Below, piece by piece: positions 44,604-53,100 of a stretch of 64,000 nt of DNA. Made by a program: the position numbers and the translations under genes. Numbering within the stretch: the stretch's first letter is position 1; each line of letters begins with the position of its first letter. The notes under the pieces are model-generated. The model was not told the DNA's origin and made no database searches. It saw only the letters and a list, made by a program, of their open reading frames with translations. This DNA comes from an uncultured Bariatricus sp. (lineage in GTDB: Bacteria > Bacillota > Clostridia > Lachnospirales > Lachnospiraceae), in assembly GCA_934307065.1 (NCBI GenBank), contig CAKRCD010000010.1, forward strand, positions 1 to 64,000. Reading direction: 5' to 3'.

Positions 44604-45504
44604 CTAACTTTGACGCTCCTTCGTTCTTCTCCAAAGCCGCAAGTTCTCTCATTTCCTGCTTGGTAAGCTTCATCTCTGATTTCTTACGTTTTGGCTTGAA
44701 TTTCAATTCATCTACTTTGTATTCACGAATCTCTTTTTCATCATTTTCCAGAGTCACAATTACCTTAACCTGCTGGCGAAGTACACTCAAAGAAGAAACC
44801 TCGCCCTTCAGTCCTTCCGGTGTGGTCACATAATCACCAACCGATGGAAGATGGCTGTTGAGTTCTTCGTATGTTTCCTCCTCATTGGTAAGACAGCACA
44901 TCAGTCTTCCGCACACACCTGAAATCTTCGATGGATTCAAAGACAGGTTCTGTTCCTTTGCCATCTTAATCGAAACCGGTGCAAACTCCGACAAATACGT
45001 ATGACAGCAAAGTTCTCTGCCACATACACCGATACCGCCGCGAATCTTTGTCTCGTCACGTACTCCAATCTGACGCAGTTCAATTCTGGTGCGGAATACT
45101 GCTGCCAAATCCTTTACCAGCTCGCGGAAATCAATTCGTCCGTCTGCCGTGAAATAAAACAGTACTTTATTATTATCAAAGGTATATTCTGCATCAATCA
45201 GTTTCATTTCCAATCCATGCTTATGAATCTTCTCTAAGCAGATATCAAACGCTTCTCTCTCTTTCTTGCGATTTTTTTCTTCTGTCTTGCGATCCTCATC
45301 TGTTGCCACACGAATAACTGACTTCAGCGGCTGTGTAATGTCACCGTCTTCCACTTCTTTCGGTCCGCTTACTACATTTCCAAATTCTACCCCGCGGGCA
45401 GTTTCAACGATAACTTGATCGCCTCTTTGAATCTCTAATTTCCCCGGCGAAAAGAAATAAATCTTTCCTGCCTTGCGAAAACGAACTCCGATTACTTTCG
45501 TCAT
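44593..45504 (-). CDS. ricT: RicT/YaaT-type PSP1 domain protein
   Basis: A 303-residue cysteine-rich protein of the PSP1 family. Cysteine clusters GVCGRELCCHTYL and GVCGRLMCCLTNEE match the FeS-binding Cys of RicT (YaaT), part of the Y-complex that helps RNase Y process mRNA and affects sporulation and competence in Bacillus subtilis. The C-terminal tail is lysine-rich. AAGGAG precedes the ATG. It lies directly after holB, an order also found in other Bacillota. Confidence 0.92.
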   Translation of the reverse strand: MTKVIGVRFRKAGKIYFFSPGKLEIQRGDQVIVETARGVEFGNVVSGPKEVEDGDITQPLKSVIRVATDEDRKTEEKNRKKEREAFDICLEKIHKHGLEMKLIDAEYTFDNNKVLFYFTADGRIDFRELVKDLAAVFRTRIELRQIGVRDETKIRGGIGVCGRELCCHTYLSEFAPVSIKMAKEQNLSLNPSKISGVCGRLMCCLTNEEETYEELNSHLPSVGDYVTTPEGLKGEVSSLSVLRQQVKVIVTLENDEKEIREYKVDELKFKPKRKKSEMKLTKQEMRELAALEKNEGASKLDDN

Positions 45505-45506
45505 CT

Positions 45507-46496
45507 TTAATTCTCCTTTATTGTCAGCAACAGAAGTTCCATTACCAAGTCAAAATTAACATTTGCCCTGAGACGCGCTTTGGCATTCTCAATGGCTTTG
45601 AGAATATTTTCAATACCCTCATATGAGCTCTTTCTTGCACGCTCCTTGATATAATTGAGCTGTTCTGCAAAAATTACCCGGTCAATATTCTTTGTTGCTT
45701 TATAGATTAATACATCCCGATACCAGATTGCCAGTACATCCAGATAGTCATCCACATCCATCTTGTACTGAGAGCAGCGTTTTACCGCTTCTATCATATC
45801 GCTCACATCCATAGTATCAATATTCTTCAGAAGCTGAATGGCTTCCTCTTTAATTTCATTAAAATGTTCTGAATTGGCAAGCAGAATTGCACGTCCGATA
45901 TTTCCCTGTGCAAATGCAGTACACACATCTGCCTTATAATCCGGAATCTGCAGATTCTCCATCAGATATTTTTTTACTAGCTGGTCCTTAATATTCCGAA
46001 GCTTCAGCATAACGCATCTGGAGCAGATGGTTGGCAGTAATTTCTGTGCATTCTCCGTAAGCAGAATAATAATCGCGTATGACGGTGGCTCTTCAATGGT
46101 CTTCAGCAGGGCATTCTGTGCCTGTTGTGTCATAAGGTCTGCCTCCGGGATAATATAAATCTTATATTTGCTGCTATATGGCTTTACCTGAATATCCTCG
46201 TTTACCTGAACTCTTATTTCATCTACACTGATTGAAGATGGCTTCTCATGCTGAACCGTGATAATATCAGGATGATTGCCGGAAAGTGCCTGCTTGCAGG
46301 AATGGCACTCGTAACAAGGCTCATTACCTCCTCGCTCACACTGTAATGTCTGTGCAAACAAATTGGCAAGAAGCTTCTTTCCCGAACCACGTTCCCCATT
46401 CATAATGTATGCATGGGAAACCTTGTCCTCAGTAATTGCGTTCTGTATATATTGAATGATATCTGCATGGCCTACTACATCTTTAAAACCTGACAT
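45507..46496 (-). CDS. holB: DNA polymerase III delta' subunit
   Basis: A 329-residue clamp-loader subunit. P-loop-like GERGSGKKLL, the four-cysteine zinc module (CERGGNEPCYECHSC), PEADLMTQQAQNALLKTIEEPP and the arginine-finger region TICSRC are all visible. The second Lys in the P-loop (GKK in place of GKT/S) fits delta' subunits, which often do not hydrolyse ATP. It is the last core gene before the type VII-like region upstream. Confidence 0.93.
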   Translation of the reverse strand: MSGFKDVVGHADIIQYIQNAITEDKVSHAYIMNGERGSGKKLLANLFAQTLQCERGGNEPCYECHSCKQALSGNHPDIITVQHEKPSSISVDEIRVQVNEDIQVKPYSSKYKIYIIPEADLMTQQAQNALLKTIEEPPSYAIIILLTENAQKLLPTICSRCVMLKLRNIKDQLVKKYLMENLQIPDYKADVCTAFAQGNIGRAILLANSEHFNEIKEEAIQLLKNIDTMDVSDMIEAVKRCSQYKMDVDDYLDVLAIWYRDVLIYKATKNIDRVIFAEQLNYIKERARKSSYEGIENILKAIENAKARLRANVNFDLVMELLLLTIKEN

Positions 46497-46597
46497 ATCT
46501 TCACCCTCTTTAAAATTTATTACACTTCAGTATAGCATAAATCTCGTGGAATACCTAGAGAAATTTTGATAGTATTGCATACAGAATTGTGAGCCGC

Positions 46598-46748
46598 CAG
46601 ACACCACAATAGAGATTGCCTCGGAGACCGCTTACGCTTTGTTCTCGCCTAACGGTACTAACCTTCGAGCTGCGCCCTGCAGCTTGCTCTCAGGAAGTGC
46701 CGAGGCTGCGAATGTCCCCTCAGCAATCTATTGCGATGTTGTGGTCTG
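46598..46748. repeat. 150-nt nested palindromic element
   Basis: Nested arms: CAGACACCACAA (46598) with TTGTGGTCTG (46739-46748); TAGAGATTGC (46610) with GCAATCTA (46723); GCCTCGG (46618-46624) with CCGAGGC (46700-46706); and a terminal stem AGCTGC/GCAGCT (46668-46684). The whole folds into one long branched structure. No coding sequence is visible. It sits right at the border between holB and the type VII-like locus, next to transposase debris. Confidence 0.65.
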
Positions 46749-46809
46749 TGCAAGTTCTGGGTAGTCTGTAAATATAAAGAAACGCAAGTCACACTTTATG
46801 ACCTGCGCT

Positions 46810-46929
46810 CTACTCTGATTCCTTGCGAATCTCTTTCATATACTCCTGCATATCTTCTTCTATCTCAAACTCTGCCGCCTTAACTGCCTCTCCTACAAAT
46901 GCATCTTCCGCACATTTGAAAGCAAGCAT
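46810..46929 (-). pseudogene. 39-codon remnant of an unknown gene
   Basis: An open frame of 39 codons ending in TAG (MLAFKCAEDAFVGEAVKAAE, then EYMKEIRKESE). It is acidic and helical, has no ribosome site, and its upstream side runs straight into the IS66 relic in opposite orientation. I read it as the C-terminal end of a gene cut by a transposition event; the family is unknown. Confidence 0.35.
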
Positions 46930-46945
46930 AGCTAAATTTTCTGTT

Positions 46946-47090
46946 GAAATTCAGGATTTAAACAGAAAGATGGAACTCCTGATTGAACAGATTGCTTTAG
47001 CAAACAAGAATCGATTTGGACGTTCTTCTGAAAAGTTGGAAGATGCCAATCAAATCTGTTTCAAAGAAGTTGATGGAAACAAAACCACCA
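46946..47090 (+). mobile_element. IS66-type transposase (TnpC) N-terminal relic
   Basis: Plus-strand codons read DLNRKMELLIEQIALANK followed by NRFGRSSEKLEDANQ. This is the conserved N-terminal coiled region of IS66 TnpC transposases (usually ...QIxxLxxxLFGRxSEKL). Only about 48 codons remain. The catalytic DDE part, the zinc finger, tnpA/tnpB and the terminal repeats are missing. It abuts the end of the PP2C gene and marks past transposition at the edge of the type VII-like locus. Confidence 0.75.
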
Positions 47091-47126
47091 CTAAAATTTA
47101 CTTTTTCAAATCAGTTTTACACCGAA

Positions 47127-47900
47127 TTAATTACAACCTCTTACTTGAATCAGTATCACCGTCACATTGTCATGCCCGCCATTTTCAAGTGCATAACTTA
47201 CAAGTTTCCGTGCACTCTCCGCATCAATAGTGGACAATGTTTCTTTAATCACCGCTTCATCTACCATATCTGTCAATCCATCGCTACAGATTAAAAAAAC
47301 ATCCCCGTCTTGTATCTCGATTTCTTCCAGATAGGGAAGAATCTGTAATCCTTCCTCCGGCATACCTATATGTTGCGTCAAACGGTATTTCTTCCTTTTT
47401 TTCAGAATCTCCTGGAGTCCCATTTCCTCATATAGTTTTTTCTCTGTCTGTTCTTCATAGATTGCTCTCAATACTCCATCCCTATAAAGATAAATCGGAC
47501 TGTCTCCTACGTTACAAGCAACTACTGTCTCATCAAAAAGCAACATGCTTGCAGTGGAGCCCATGGAAAGCCCTCGTTGTTTTTCTTCTCTTACTACAAG
47601 TTCATTACCGTTCTGGCAAAGAGCTATTGCATCCTCTTTCAAATGCCCGGTATGCAGAGGGTATTTCTGACATGTCGCGGCCATAAGAGAAGAGGCAACT
47701 TCTCCATATGCTTCTCCTCCCATGCCATCAAAGACTCCATAAAGTACTGGTTCTGTAATACATATGTGGTTTTCGCATTCCATATGGTCTTCGGATTTTT
47801 CATTGTATCTTCCATGAAACATAAAATTATCTTCATTCTTCTTCCGAATCATCCCCACATCACTGACCAGATAGGTTTGTAAATAATATGCTTTTTTCAT
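47127..47900 (-). CDS. PP2C-type Ser/Thr protein phosphatase of the type VII-like locus
   Basis: A 257-residue soluble PP2C phosphatase with a full set of metal-binding motifs: SDVGMIRKKNEDN, GVFDGMGGEAYGE, MGSTASMLL, CNVGDSPIYLYRDG, LICSDGLTD and GGHDNVTVI. It should be a working Mn2+/Mg2+-dependent phosphatase in the cytosol. It is the last gene of the locus and lies five bases after the zinc-ribbon protein gene. Its likely counterpart is the Ser/Thr kinase at 54869-57037, giving a reversible phosphorylation switch on the secretion apparatus; that link is inferred from gene context. The ribosome site is weak, suggesting coupling to the gene before. Confidence 0.93.
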   Translation of the reverse strand: MKKAYYLQTYLVSDVGMIRKKNEDNFMFHGRYNEKSEDHMECENHICITEPVLYGVFDGMGGEAYGEVASSLMAATCQKYPLHTGHLKEDAIALCQNGNELVVREEKQRGLSMGSTASMLLFDETVVACNVGDSPIYLYRDGVLRAIYEEQTEKKLYEEMGLQEILKKRKKYRLTQHIGMPEEGLQILPYLEEIEIQDGDVFLICSDGLTDMVDEAVIKETLSTIDAESARKLVSYALENGGHDNVTVILIQVRGCN

Positions 47901-47904
47901 AATC

Positions 47905-48675
47905 TTATTTCTTTATATAACCTTGTGAAAGAAGACTATTCTCGGTAAGTGTAATATCAAGTACACCTGTACCCGTACCTGTGAGTGTAAGCAATCCCTG
48001 GTCTACAAAATTTTTCACTACATCTTCATCCTCCAGATTCTTATATTCTAAACAAAACTTATAATAAGAATTAAGAGTCTCACCCTCAAAGGTAGCCGAA
48101 AAATTTTCCCCCTCATATCCTTGAAATGCTTCCTGTATTTCAGTCTCCACGCTCTCTAATTCTTCCTGTGTAAAACTCGAAACATCTATATATCCGACAT
48201 CCGTAAGATTTGAGATAATACCCGTATCTGCATCATAGGCTATGTCAATGCAGTCAATTGTTTCCAGTCCTTCGTCAGTGACTCCCACTTTCGCATAGCT
48301 TGCACTGTCCTTTCCCAAAACAAGCATCGAAGGTTTGATAATACCTCTCTCTGTAAATATCTTGGTGTACTCTGGATTATCCTCTTTCTGTGTATCATCT
48401 TCCACACTAGTCTCCACAGGCGTAGACGAATTAGATCCGCCTGACATATTTTCTCCGAGTTTTTTTCCTGCCGCCTGTCCAATCACATATGCCAGCAGTG
48501 GAATTCCAATGATCAACAAAAGGCTTTTCTTTTTCATGACATTTTTAGATGTCTTGTTCTTGGACTCCTCCTGTTTTACCGGGTTTTGTGCAGTACTCTC
48601 CTCAAGTGGCATCCCGCATTGCTTGCAAATTCTGGTGTTATCTGGATTTTGTGTTCCACAATGTTTACAAATCAT
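47905..48675 (-). CDS. Zinc-ribbon, single-pass membrane protein of the type VII-like locus
   Basis: A 256-residue protein: an N-terminal zinc ribbon (CKHCGTQNPDNTRICKQCG), a linker rich in Lys/Ser, one membrane helix at about 51-70 (SLLLIIGIPLLAYVIGQAAG), a low-complexity Ser/Thr/Asp stretch and a C-terminal domain of about 150 residues outside the cell with no family I recognise. It lies between yukD and the phosphatase gene. A cytosolic zinc ribbon is also present in the kinase of this locus. Possibly a sensor or a membrane component replacing EssB; there is no direct evidence. Confidence 0.75.
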   Translation of the reverse strand: MICKHCGTQNPDNTRICKQCGMPLEESTAQNPVKQEESKNKTSKNVMKKKSLLLIIGIPLLAYVIGQAAGKKLGENMSGGSNSSTPVETSVEDDTQKEDNPEYTKIFTERGIIKPSMLVLGKDSASYAKVGVTDEGLETIDCIDIAYDADTGIISNLTDVGYIDVSSFTQEELESVETEIQEAFQGYEGENFSATFEGETLNSYYKFCLEYKNLEDEDVVKNFVDQGLLTLTGTGTGVLDITLTENSLLSQGYIKK

Positions 48676-48702
48676 ATTCTCTCTCCATTTCCTTCTCTTT
48701 CC

Positions 48703-48954
48703 TTACATCATCAGGAGCAGATCTCCATTTTGCATCCCATAATCCTGAGGGGTCTGGTCATAATCCAATATCTGCTCCTTATCTTTCAAACATAAAATCT
48801 CCTTGCCGGAAGCGCAATATCTTCCATTGGATAAAGTTTCTACAGCCTGTCCTAACAATTTTACCAAATCCAGTATCATCATAGACAAAGGAATCTTCAG
48901 ATCAAAATTTTCACCAATTGCCGGTACATAAAGCTGTATGATGATATGTTCCAT
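48703..48954 (-). CDS. YukD/EsaB ubiquitin-like protein
   Basis: An 83-residue beta-grasp protein without a C-terminal di-Gly. The pattern IIIQLYVPAIGENFDLKIPLS..LDLVKLLGQAVE followed by LCLKDKEQILDYDQTPQDYGMQNGDLLLMM matches YukD/EsaB of Bacillota type VII secretion systems, where it is an essential cytosolic component. It begins three bases after the WXG100-like gene, within the same operon. This small protein is one of the best indicators that the locus is type VII-like. Confidence 0.85.
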   Translation of the reverse strand: MEHIIIQLYVPAIGENFDLKIPLSMMILDLVKLLGQAVETLSNGRYCASGKEILCLKDKEQILDYDQTPQDYGMQNGDLLLMM

Positions 48955-48957
48955 AAT

Positions 48958-49290
48958 TTATGAATCTCCTTCAATCGATAACGCACTTACCTTTGCTTTT
49001 AACAAGTCTGCCGTTTCTTCAATCAATGCTTCGGTCTTAGTCATATCTCCAGTTGAATCCATCCAGATTACACGCATTCTCCTGATTTGATTGTTGGCAT
49101 TTTTACAGGACTGTATCAGCTTATTAATCTCCGCATAATAAGCTAATCCATTCTCATCGTCCCATATATTTTTTAATTTTTCCTTCAAATTCTCCAGATT
49201 TTGAATATGTCCATCCAACTGTGCCGCATATTCCTCCATAATAGTAATCTTCTTTTCATAATGTGCTTTGGTATATTTAATAGTTGCCAT
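48958..49290 (-). CDS. WXG100-like protein (WDD variant)
   Basis: A 110-residue helical-hairpin protein. Its length, two long helices and the turn at IWDDENG near residue 43 match WXG100 (ESAT-6/YukE) proteins, the main substrates and components of type VII systems, but the central motif reads W-D-D rather than W-x-G. No C-terminal YxxxD/E signal is visible. AAGGAG precedes the ATG. It lies just before yukD, the same order as in yukE-yukD. Confidence 0.78.
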   Translation of the reverse strand: MATIKYTKAHYEKKITIMEEYAAQLDGHIQNLENLKEKLKNIWDDENGLAYYAEINKLIQSCKNANNQIRRMRVIWMDSTGDMTKTEALIEETADLLKAKVSALSIEGDS

Positions 49291-49375
49291 GATTCATGTT
49301 CTCCTTCCTACCATATCAGGTACTAAGTCACTGCTTATTCCTGACTATTCTTTTCCATCTGTGATTGCAGGGTTC

Positions 49376-49684
49376 CTAATTCGTAATCTTGGATACAAAA
49401 TCTCCTACTGCCTCTACTTGCTTCTTGACCCAGTCTTCCAATGCATTTATTGACTTTTCGAATGCATTAATTGCATCCTTACACACATCTTCCAGCTTTC
49501 CCCAGTTCTCTTCCAACTGATTTCCTGCGTCTTGAATTGCTTTTAACACATCATCATCCTCTACAGGATCCCCAGAGCATTCTTCGTGGACTTTCCTCAA
49601 AATCTGCTCCACCTCTGCAAATTCCGTTTCCATTTCTACCCGAAGGGCTTTGGCATCTTCAATGTTAATTTTTGTCTGATCCAT
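49376..49684 (-). CDS. Small helical protein, probable second ESX-like substrate
   Basis: A 102-residue acidic protein with two predicted helices broken by a Gly/Pro/Asp-rich turn (ECSGDPVEDDD) and a W-G pair at about 61-62, ending in an amphipathic helix (ALEDWVKKQVEAVGDFVSKITN). Size and hairpin shape suit a WXG100-superfamily or LXG-companion protein, but the WXG turn is not in the usual place. The start at 49684 has GGAGG eight bases upstream; that GGAGG itself lies inside the alternative longer reading. Confidence 0.62.
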   Translation of the reverse strand: MDQTKINIEDAKALRVEMETEFAEVEQILRKVHEECSGDPVEDDDVLKAIQDAGNQLEENWGKLEDVCKDAINAFEKSINALEDWVKKQVEAVGDFVSKITN

Positions 49685-49706
49685 ATCATTTTCCTCCATT
49701 TCTCTT

Positions 49707-49967
49707 TTACATAATCTTGAAATCTTTCAACTGTTTATCCAGCTTCCGATACTCCTCTGGAAGATTTTCCAGGAAGTGCTGTCTTGCTTCAACGCTTTCT
49801 CTCAAGCGTCGAATTCGTTCTCTTTCTCCCCTCGATTCGCCAGGATCCATCATATTGACCATCTCATACCGTTCAAAATGGTCTTCGAATTTCCTGAGCT
49901 CACGAAGTTCTTCCTCGATGAGAGATACATGTTCTTCTACTCCCCGTATCTCTATTCTAAGTTCCAT
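49707..49967 (-). CDS. Small coiled-coil protein of the type VII-like locus
   Basis: An 86-residue, highly charged helical protein (LIEEELRELRKFEDHFERYE, RERERIRRL-type Arg/Glu stretches). No family is recognised. Its size, helical nature and place between the essC gene and the WXG-like genes suggest a chaperone or partner of a secreted helical protein. GGGGAG lies eight bases before ATG 49967. Confidence 0.65.
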   Translation of the reverse strand: MELRIEIRGVEEHVSLIEEELRELRKFEDHFERYEMVNMMDPGESRGERERIRRLRESVEARQHFLENLPEEYRKLDKQLKDFKIM

Positions 49968-50020
49968 AAGATTTTCTCCCCTCATAACAGTAAGGCTTAA
50001 ACCGTTATCCTGTTGCCTGT

Positions 50021-50191
50021 TTATAGATTCTGTCTGATTTCCTGTATCACCAATTGTTCTTCTTTCACAACTTTCTGGTATTCCACGTAGATTTCTCCAT
50101 CAAGAAATCTGTGAAGCTCCCTTAAGTCTTCTTCCCATCGCTGATACATACGATCACACTCTCTCATCAGCTCCATCTTTTCTTCATCCAT
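50021..50191 (-). CDS. 56-residue helical protein downstream of essC
   Basis: A short frame starting ATG 50191, three bases after the essC stop, and ending TAA at 50021. The product (MDEEKMELMRECDRMYQRWE, DLRELHRFLDGEIYVEYQKV) is charged and helical, with heptad-like spacing similar to the 86-residue protein that follows it. GGTGGTG at the end of essC can serve as ribosome site. Tight spacing in a compact operon and sensible composition support it, but its short length leaves doubt. Confidence 0.55.
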   Translation of the reverse strand: MDEEKMELMRECDRMYQRWEEDLRELHRFLDGEIYVEYQKVVKEEQLVIQEIRQNL

Positions 50192-50194
50192 CTG

Positions 50195-53100
50195 CTACAC
50201 CACCGGTTTATCATCTTCATCTAAATAGGCAGATTTTAAAATGCCACAAGGCATTTGCATGGAATAAACTTCTCCCCGATACTGGAATACAAATCGATTG
50301 TATGGAATTTCCTTTTTTATATTCAGGAACTCCGGGGCTAACCCACGAATGAGTCCTGCCTGGTCAAAACATCCACCGAAAAGCAGTGTCATTTCATCTT
50401 GCAGGAAACGCTTAAATGCCTCATTCCCGATTACTTTTTCTGCATCTTTGGCATAGAATCCACCGATAAAATACACATTGCATCGCTTGGCAATCTGAAA
50501 AATCTGTGCAATCGTCGATGCCTGATTCTCCAAAAGATTCACAAAATCCACAAACCGCTCAATCAGAATCAAAATAGCTCCTGTCTTTTCTTCCATATAA
50601 CTATGCGCTGCCAGGCCGCTTCTTGAAAGACCCGGTGCCAGGCCTTCCTTCTCACAAAAATCAAGATAGATTTTTCTTCTTGCCAGAAGCTCATCCGTCA
50701 ATTCGCTAAGATATGCTTCTGTACTTTCTTTTTTGCATGGTATCCGGCGAAGTTTATTTCTGTTTTTCATTCTCATCATAGTGGAAGATTTTGCCTCCAA
50801 CAGATGTATCTCCATTCCCTGCCGCTCTGCCGCATCCAGAATATTTTCAAAAATATCTTCCACACCCAGGGGATTACCCAAATACACCGGCAAGGTAGAG
50901 AACTGACGAAGTGGTAAAGCCACCGGCTTCATATTCTTCAGATTATAACCCAATGGAAGTCTTCCTGCCTGGAACCTTTTACAGAAATCCTCATATGTCT
51001 CTGTTTCATCCAGATGCGGGAAGGCTTTTCTCCATCTGTAATCTCCCTTTTCTTTACTCTTTTCAATCCTTTCCCGGTAAAGCTGATAACGCTGCTCCGC
51101 TGTATCCCACGGACGGTCCATGCAAAGCTGTAAAGCCAGCCCATCTTTTTCCTGAACTACCATACCGCGTCCTGCCCTCTGTTCCGGCAGACATTTGTTG
51201 CGAATTCCCAGAACATCGTCATACTCATACCGATCCTTTAATTGTAAGGCAATACGTTGCGGAAGTTCCTGCTTGATTCTTGCTGTCAGTTCATTAAGAT
51301 GATCGGTAAAAATCAGGTACCGAATGCCATAATCTGTACTGCTTTTGATCTGATCCGCCAGATTGTAAAAATATGTGTCTCCTGATTTTGAAGCTTTTAA
51401 TGCTCCTGCATTATCAATACATACAAGAATTAACGGCAGTTCTCCTATTTCCCTGTTCCGGCATGCTTCCTCATAACGAGTAATTCCATATTGTGCAAAA
51501 AGCTTTTTCCGCTCCGAAATAATCTCTTGTAACAATTCTTCAAAAGCCTTTAACTTTGCAACATTTTCTTCCTGAATCACCACTCCGCAATAAGGCGAAT
51601 CCTCATACATCTCAAATCCACGTCCCGCAACATCAATCAGGTGAAATTGTACTTCCGATTCTTTGTAATGCTCTATTACATATTGTAAAATCGTATGTAG
51701 CAAAGTTGTTTTTCCGGAGCCTGCCTTTCCTACAATCCACATATGCTGCATCTTTCGCAAATACAGATACACCGGTTTCTGTAGCTGATGAGCCGGGTCA
51801 TCCAGTATTCCAAGAGGAATTGGCAGATCTTCTATTGGCGCCTGATCCATTGATATGCTTTCCAAATCCAATTTTTGCGGAAGCGGATCCATCCATAAAT
51901 ACTTAGGCTCCAGACCGTTTCTTTTTGCAACCTCGGAAAGATAGTGCACAATCTCTGTCAACTGAGATTTCCCTGTTCCCTCTGCTTTTTCTTTTTTTCG
52001 AAGCGTTAAAACGGATTGCCCCATCATATCCAATACCTGTACACTTGCATCTTTATGATGGACTACTGTCTCCTGTGGTTTATACATGGCTCCTGCCCAG
52101 GCAGATTGTCCCATTGCAAAGTATTCATCATATCCCACCTGAAGATAGAAACGTCCTGTGTCTTTCAACGCTGCTGCCTCCGGTCTTTTCAGCATATCCA
52201 TACTGTCCGCTTTGTCTTGTACCTTCAAGCAGACACGAAACTTGGTGTTACTTCGAATCTGTTCATTTACCACACCGGAAGGCTTCTGAGTAGCCAGAAT
52301 CAAATGGACTCCTAAACTTCGGCCTATACGGGCAATACTGATTAATTTGTCCATGAACTCCGGTTCCTGCTGTTTCATTTCTGCAAACTCATCTGCTATA
52401 ATAAAAAGATGCGGCATAGGTTCTTCTAATACCTTGTTGCGGTACAGACTTTGATAACTGTAGATATCGATTGAAGATTCTCCTGTCTTGCTTTTCACTT
52501 CGTTAAATATCCGCTGTCTTCTTTTCATCTCGCTTTCGATAGCAAGCAATGATCTTGTAATCATGGCGCCATCCAAGTTGGTAATCGTCCCAAGAAGATG
52601 GGGCAGACGAATTCCTCGTTCTTTATCTTCAAAGGCACCCGCCAGTCCGCCTCCTTTATAATCGATCAGAAGGAATGCAACTTCATCCGGATGGTAATTC
52701 ACTGCCAATGACAAAATATATGTAATAATAAACTCACTTTTTCCCGAACCTGTCATACCGGCAACAAGTCCGTGTGGTCCCTGTGCTTTCTGATGCAAAT
52801 CTAACGTAAACAACGTCCCGTCTGTAGCCATCCCGATAGGTGCTGACAAGCTTTTCATAGGATTACTGTTTTTCCATCTCTCCAAAGGATTCAGATGTTC
52901 CACTTTGCCTACCTGAAACATTTCCAAAAATGTTAAGGTTTTCGGAAGAGTATATCCATCCTGTATTACCTTCAGATACAGATTCGCGATTGCCTTCATA
53001 GATTTCTGTTCCTTATATGGATCGTATGCATCTACGGAGAAAAAAACATCCTTTTTTTCAGCATCCTTAATATGAATCACTCGATGTAACCCCTGTGCAT

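Noticed and set aside
46823..47230. 135-codon plus-strand frame taken as one gene
   Set aside because: Only its middle part matches IS66 TnpC; the first part is antisense to another fragment and the last part is antisense to the PP2C gene.
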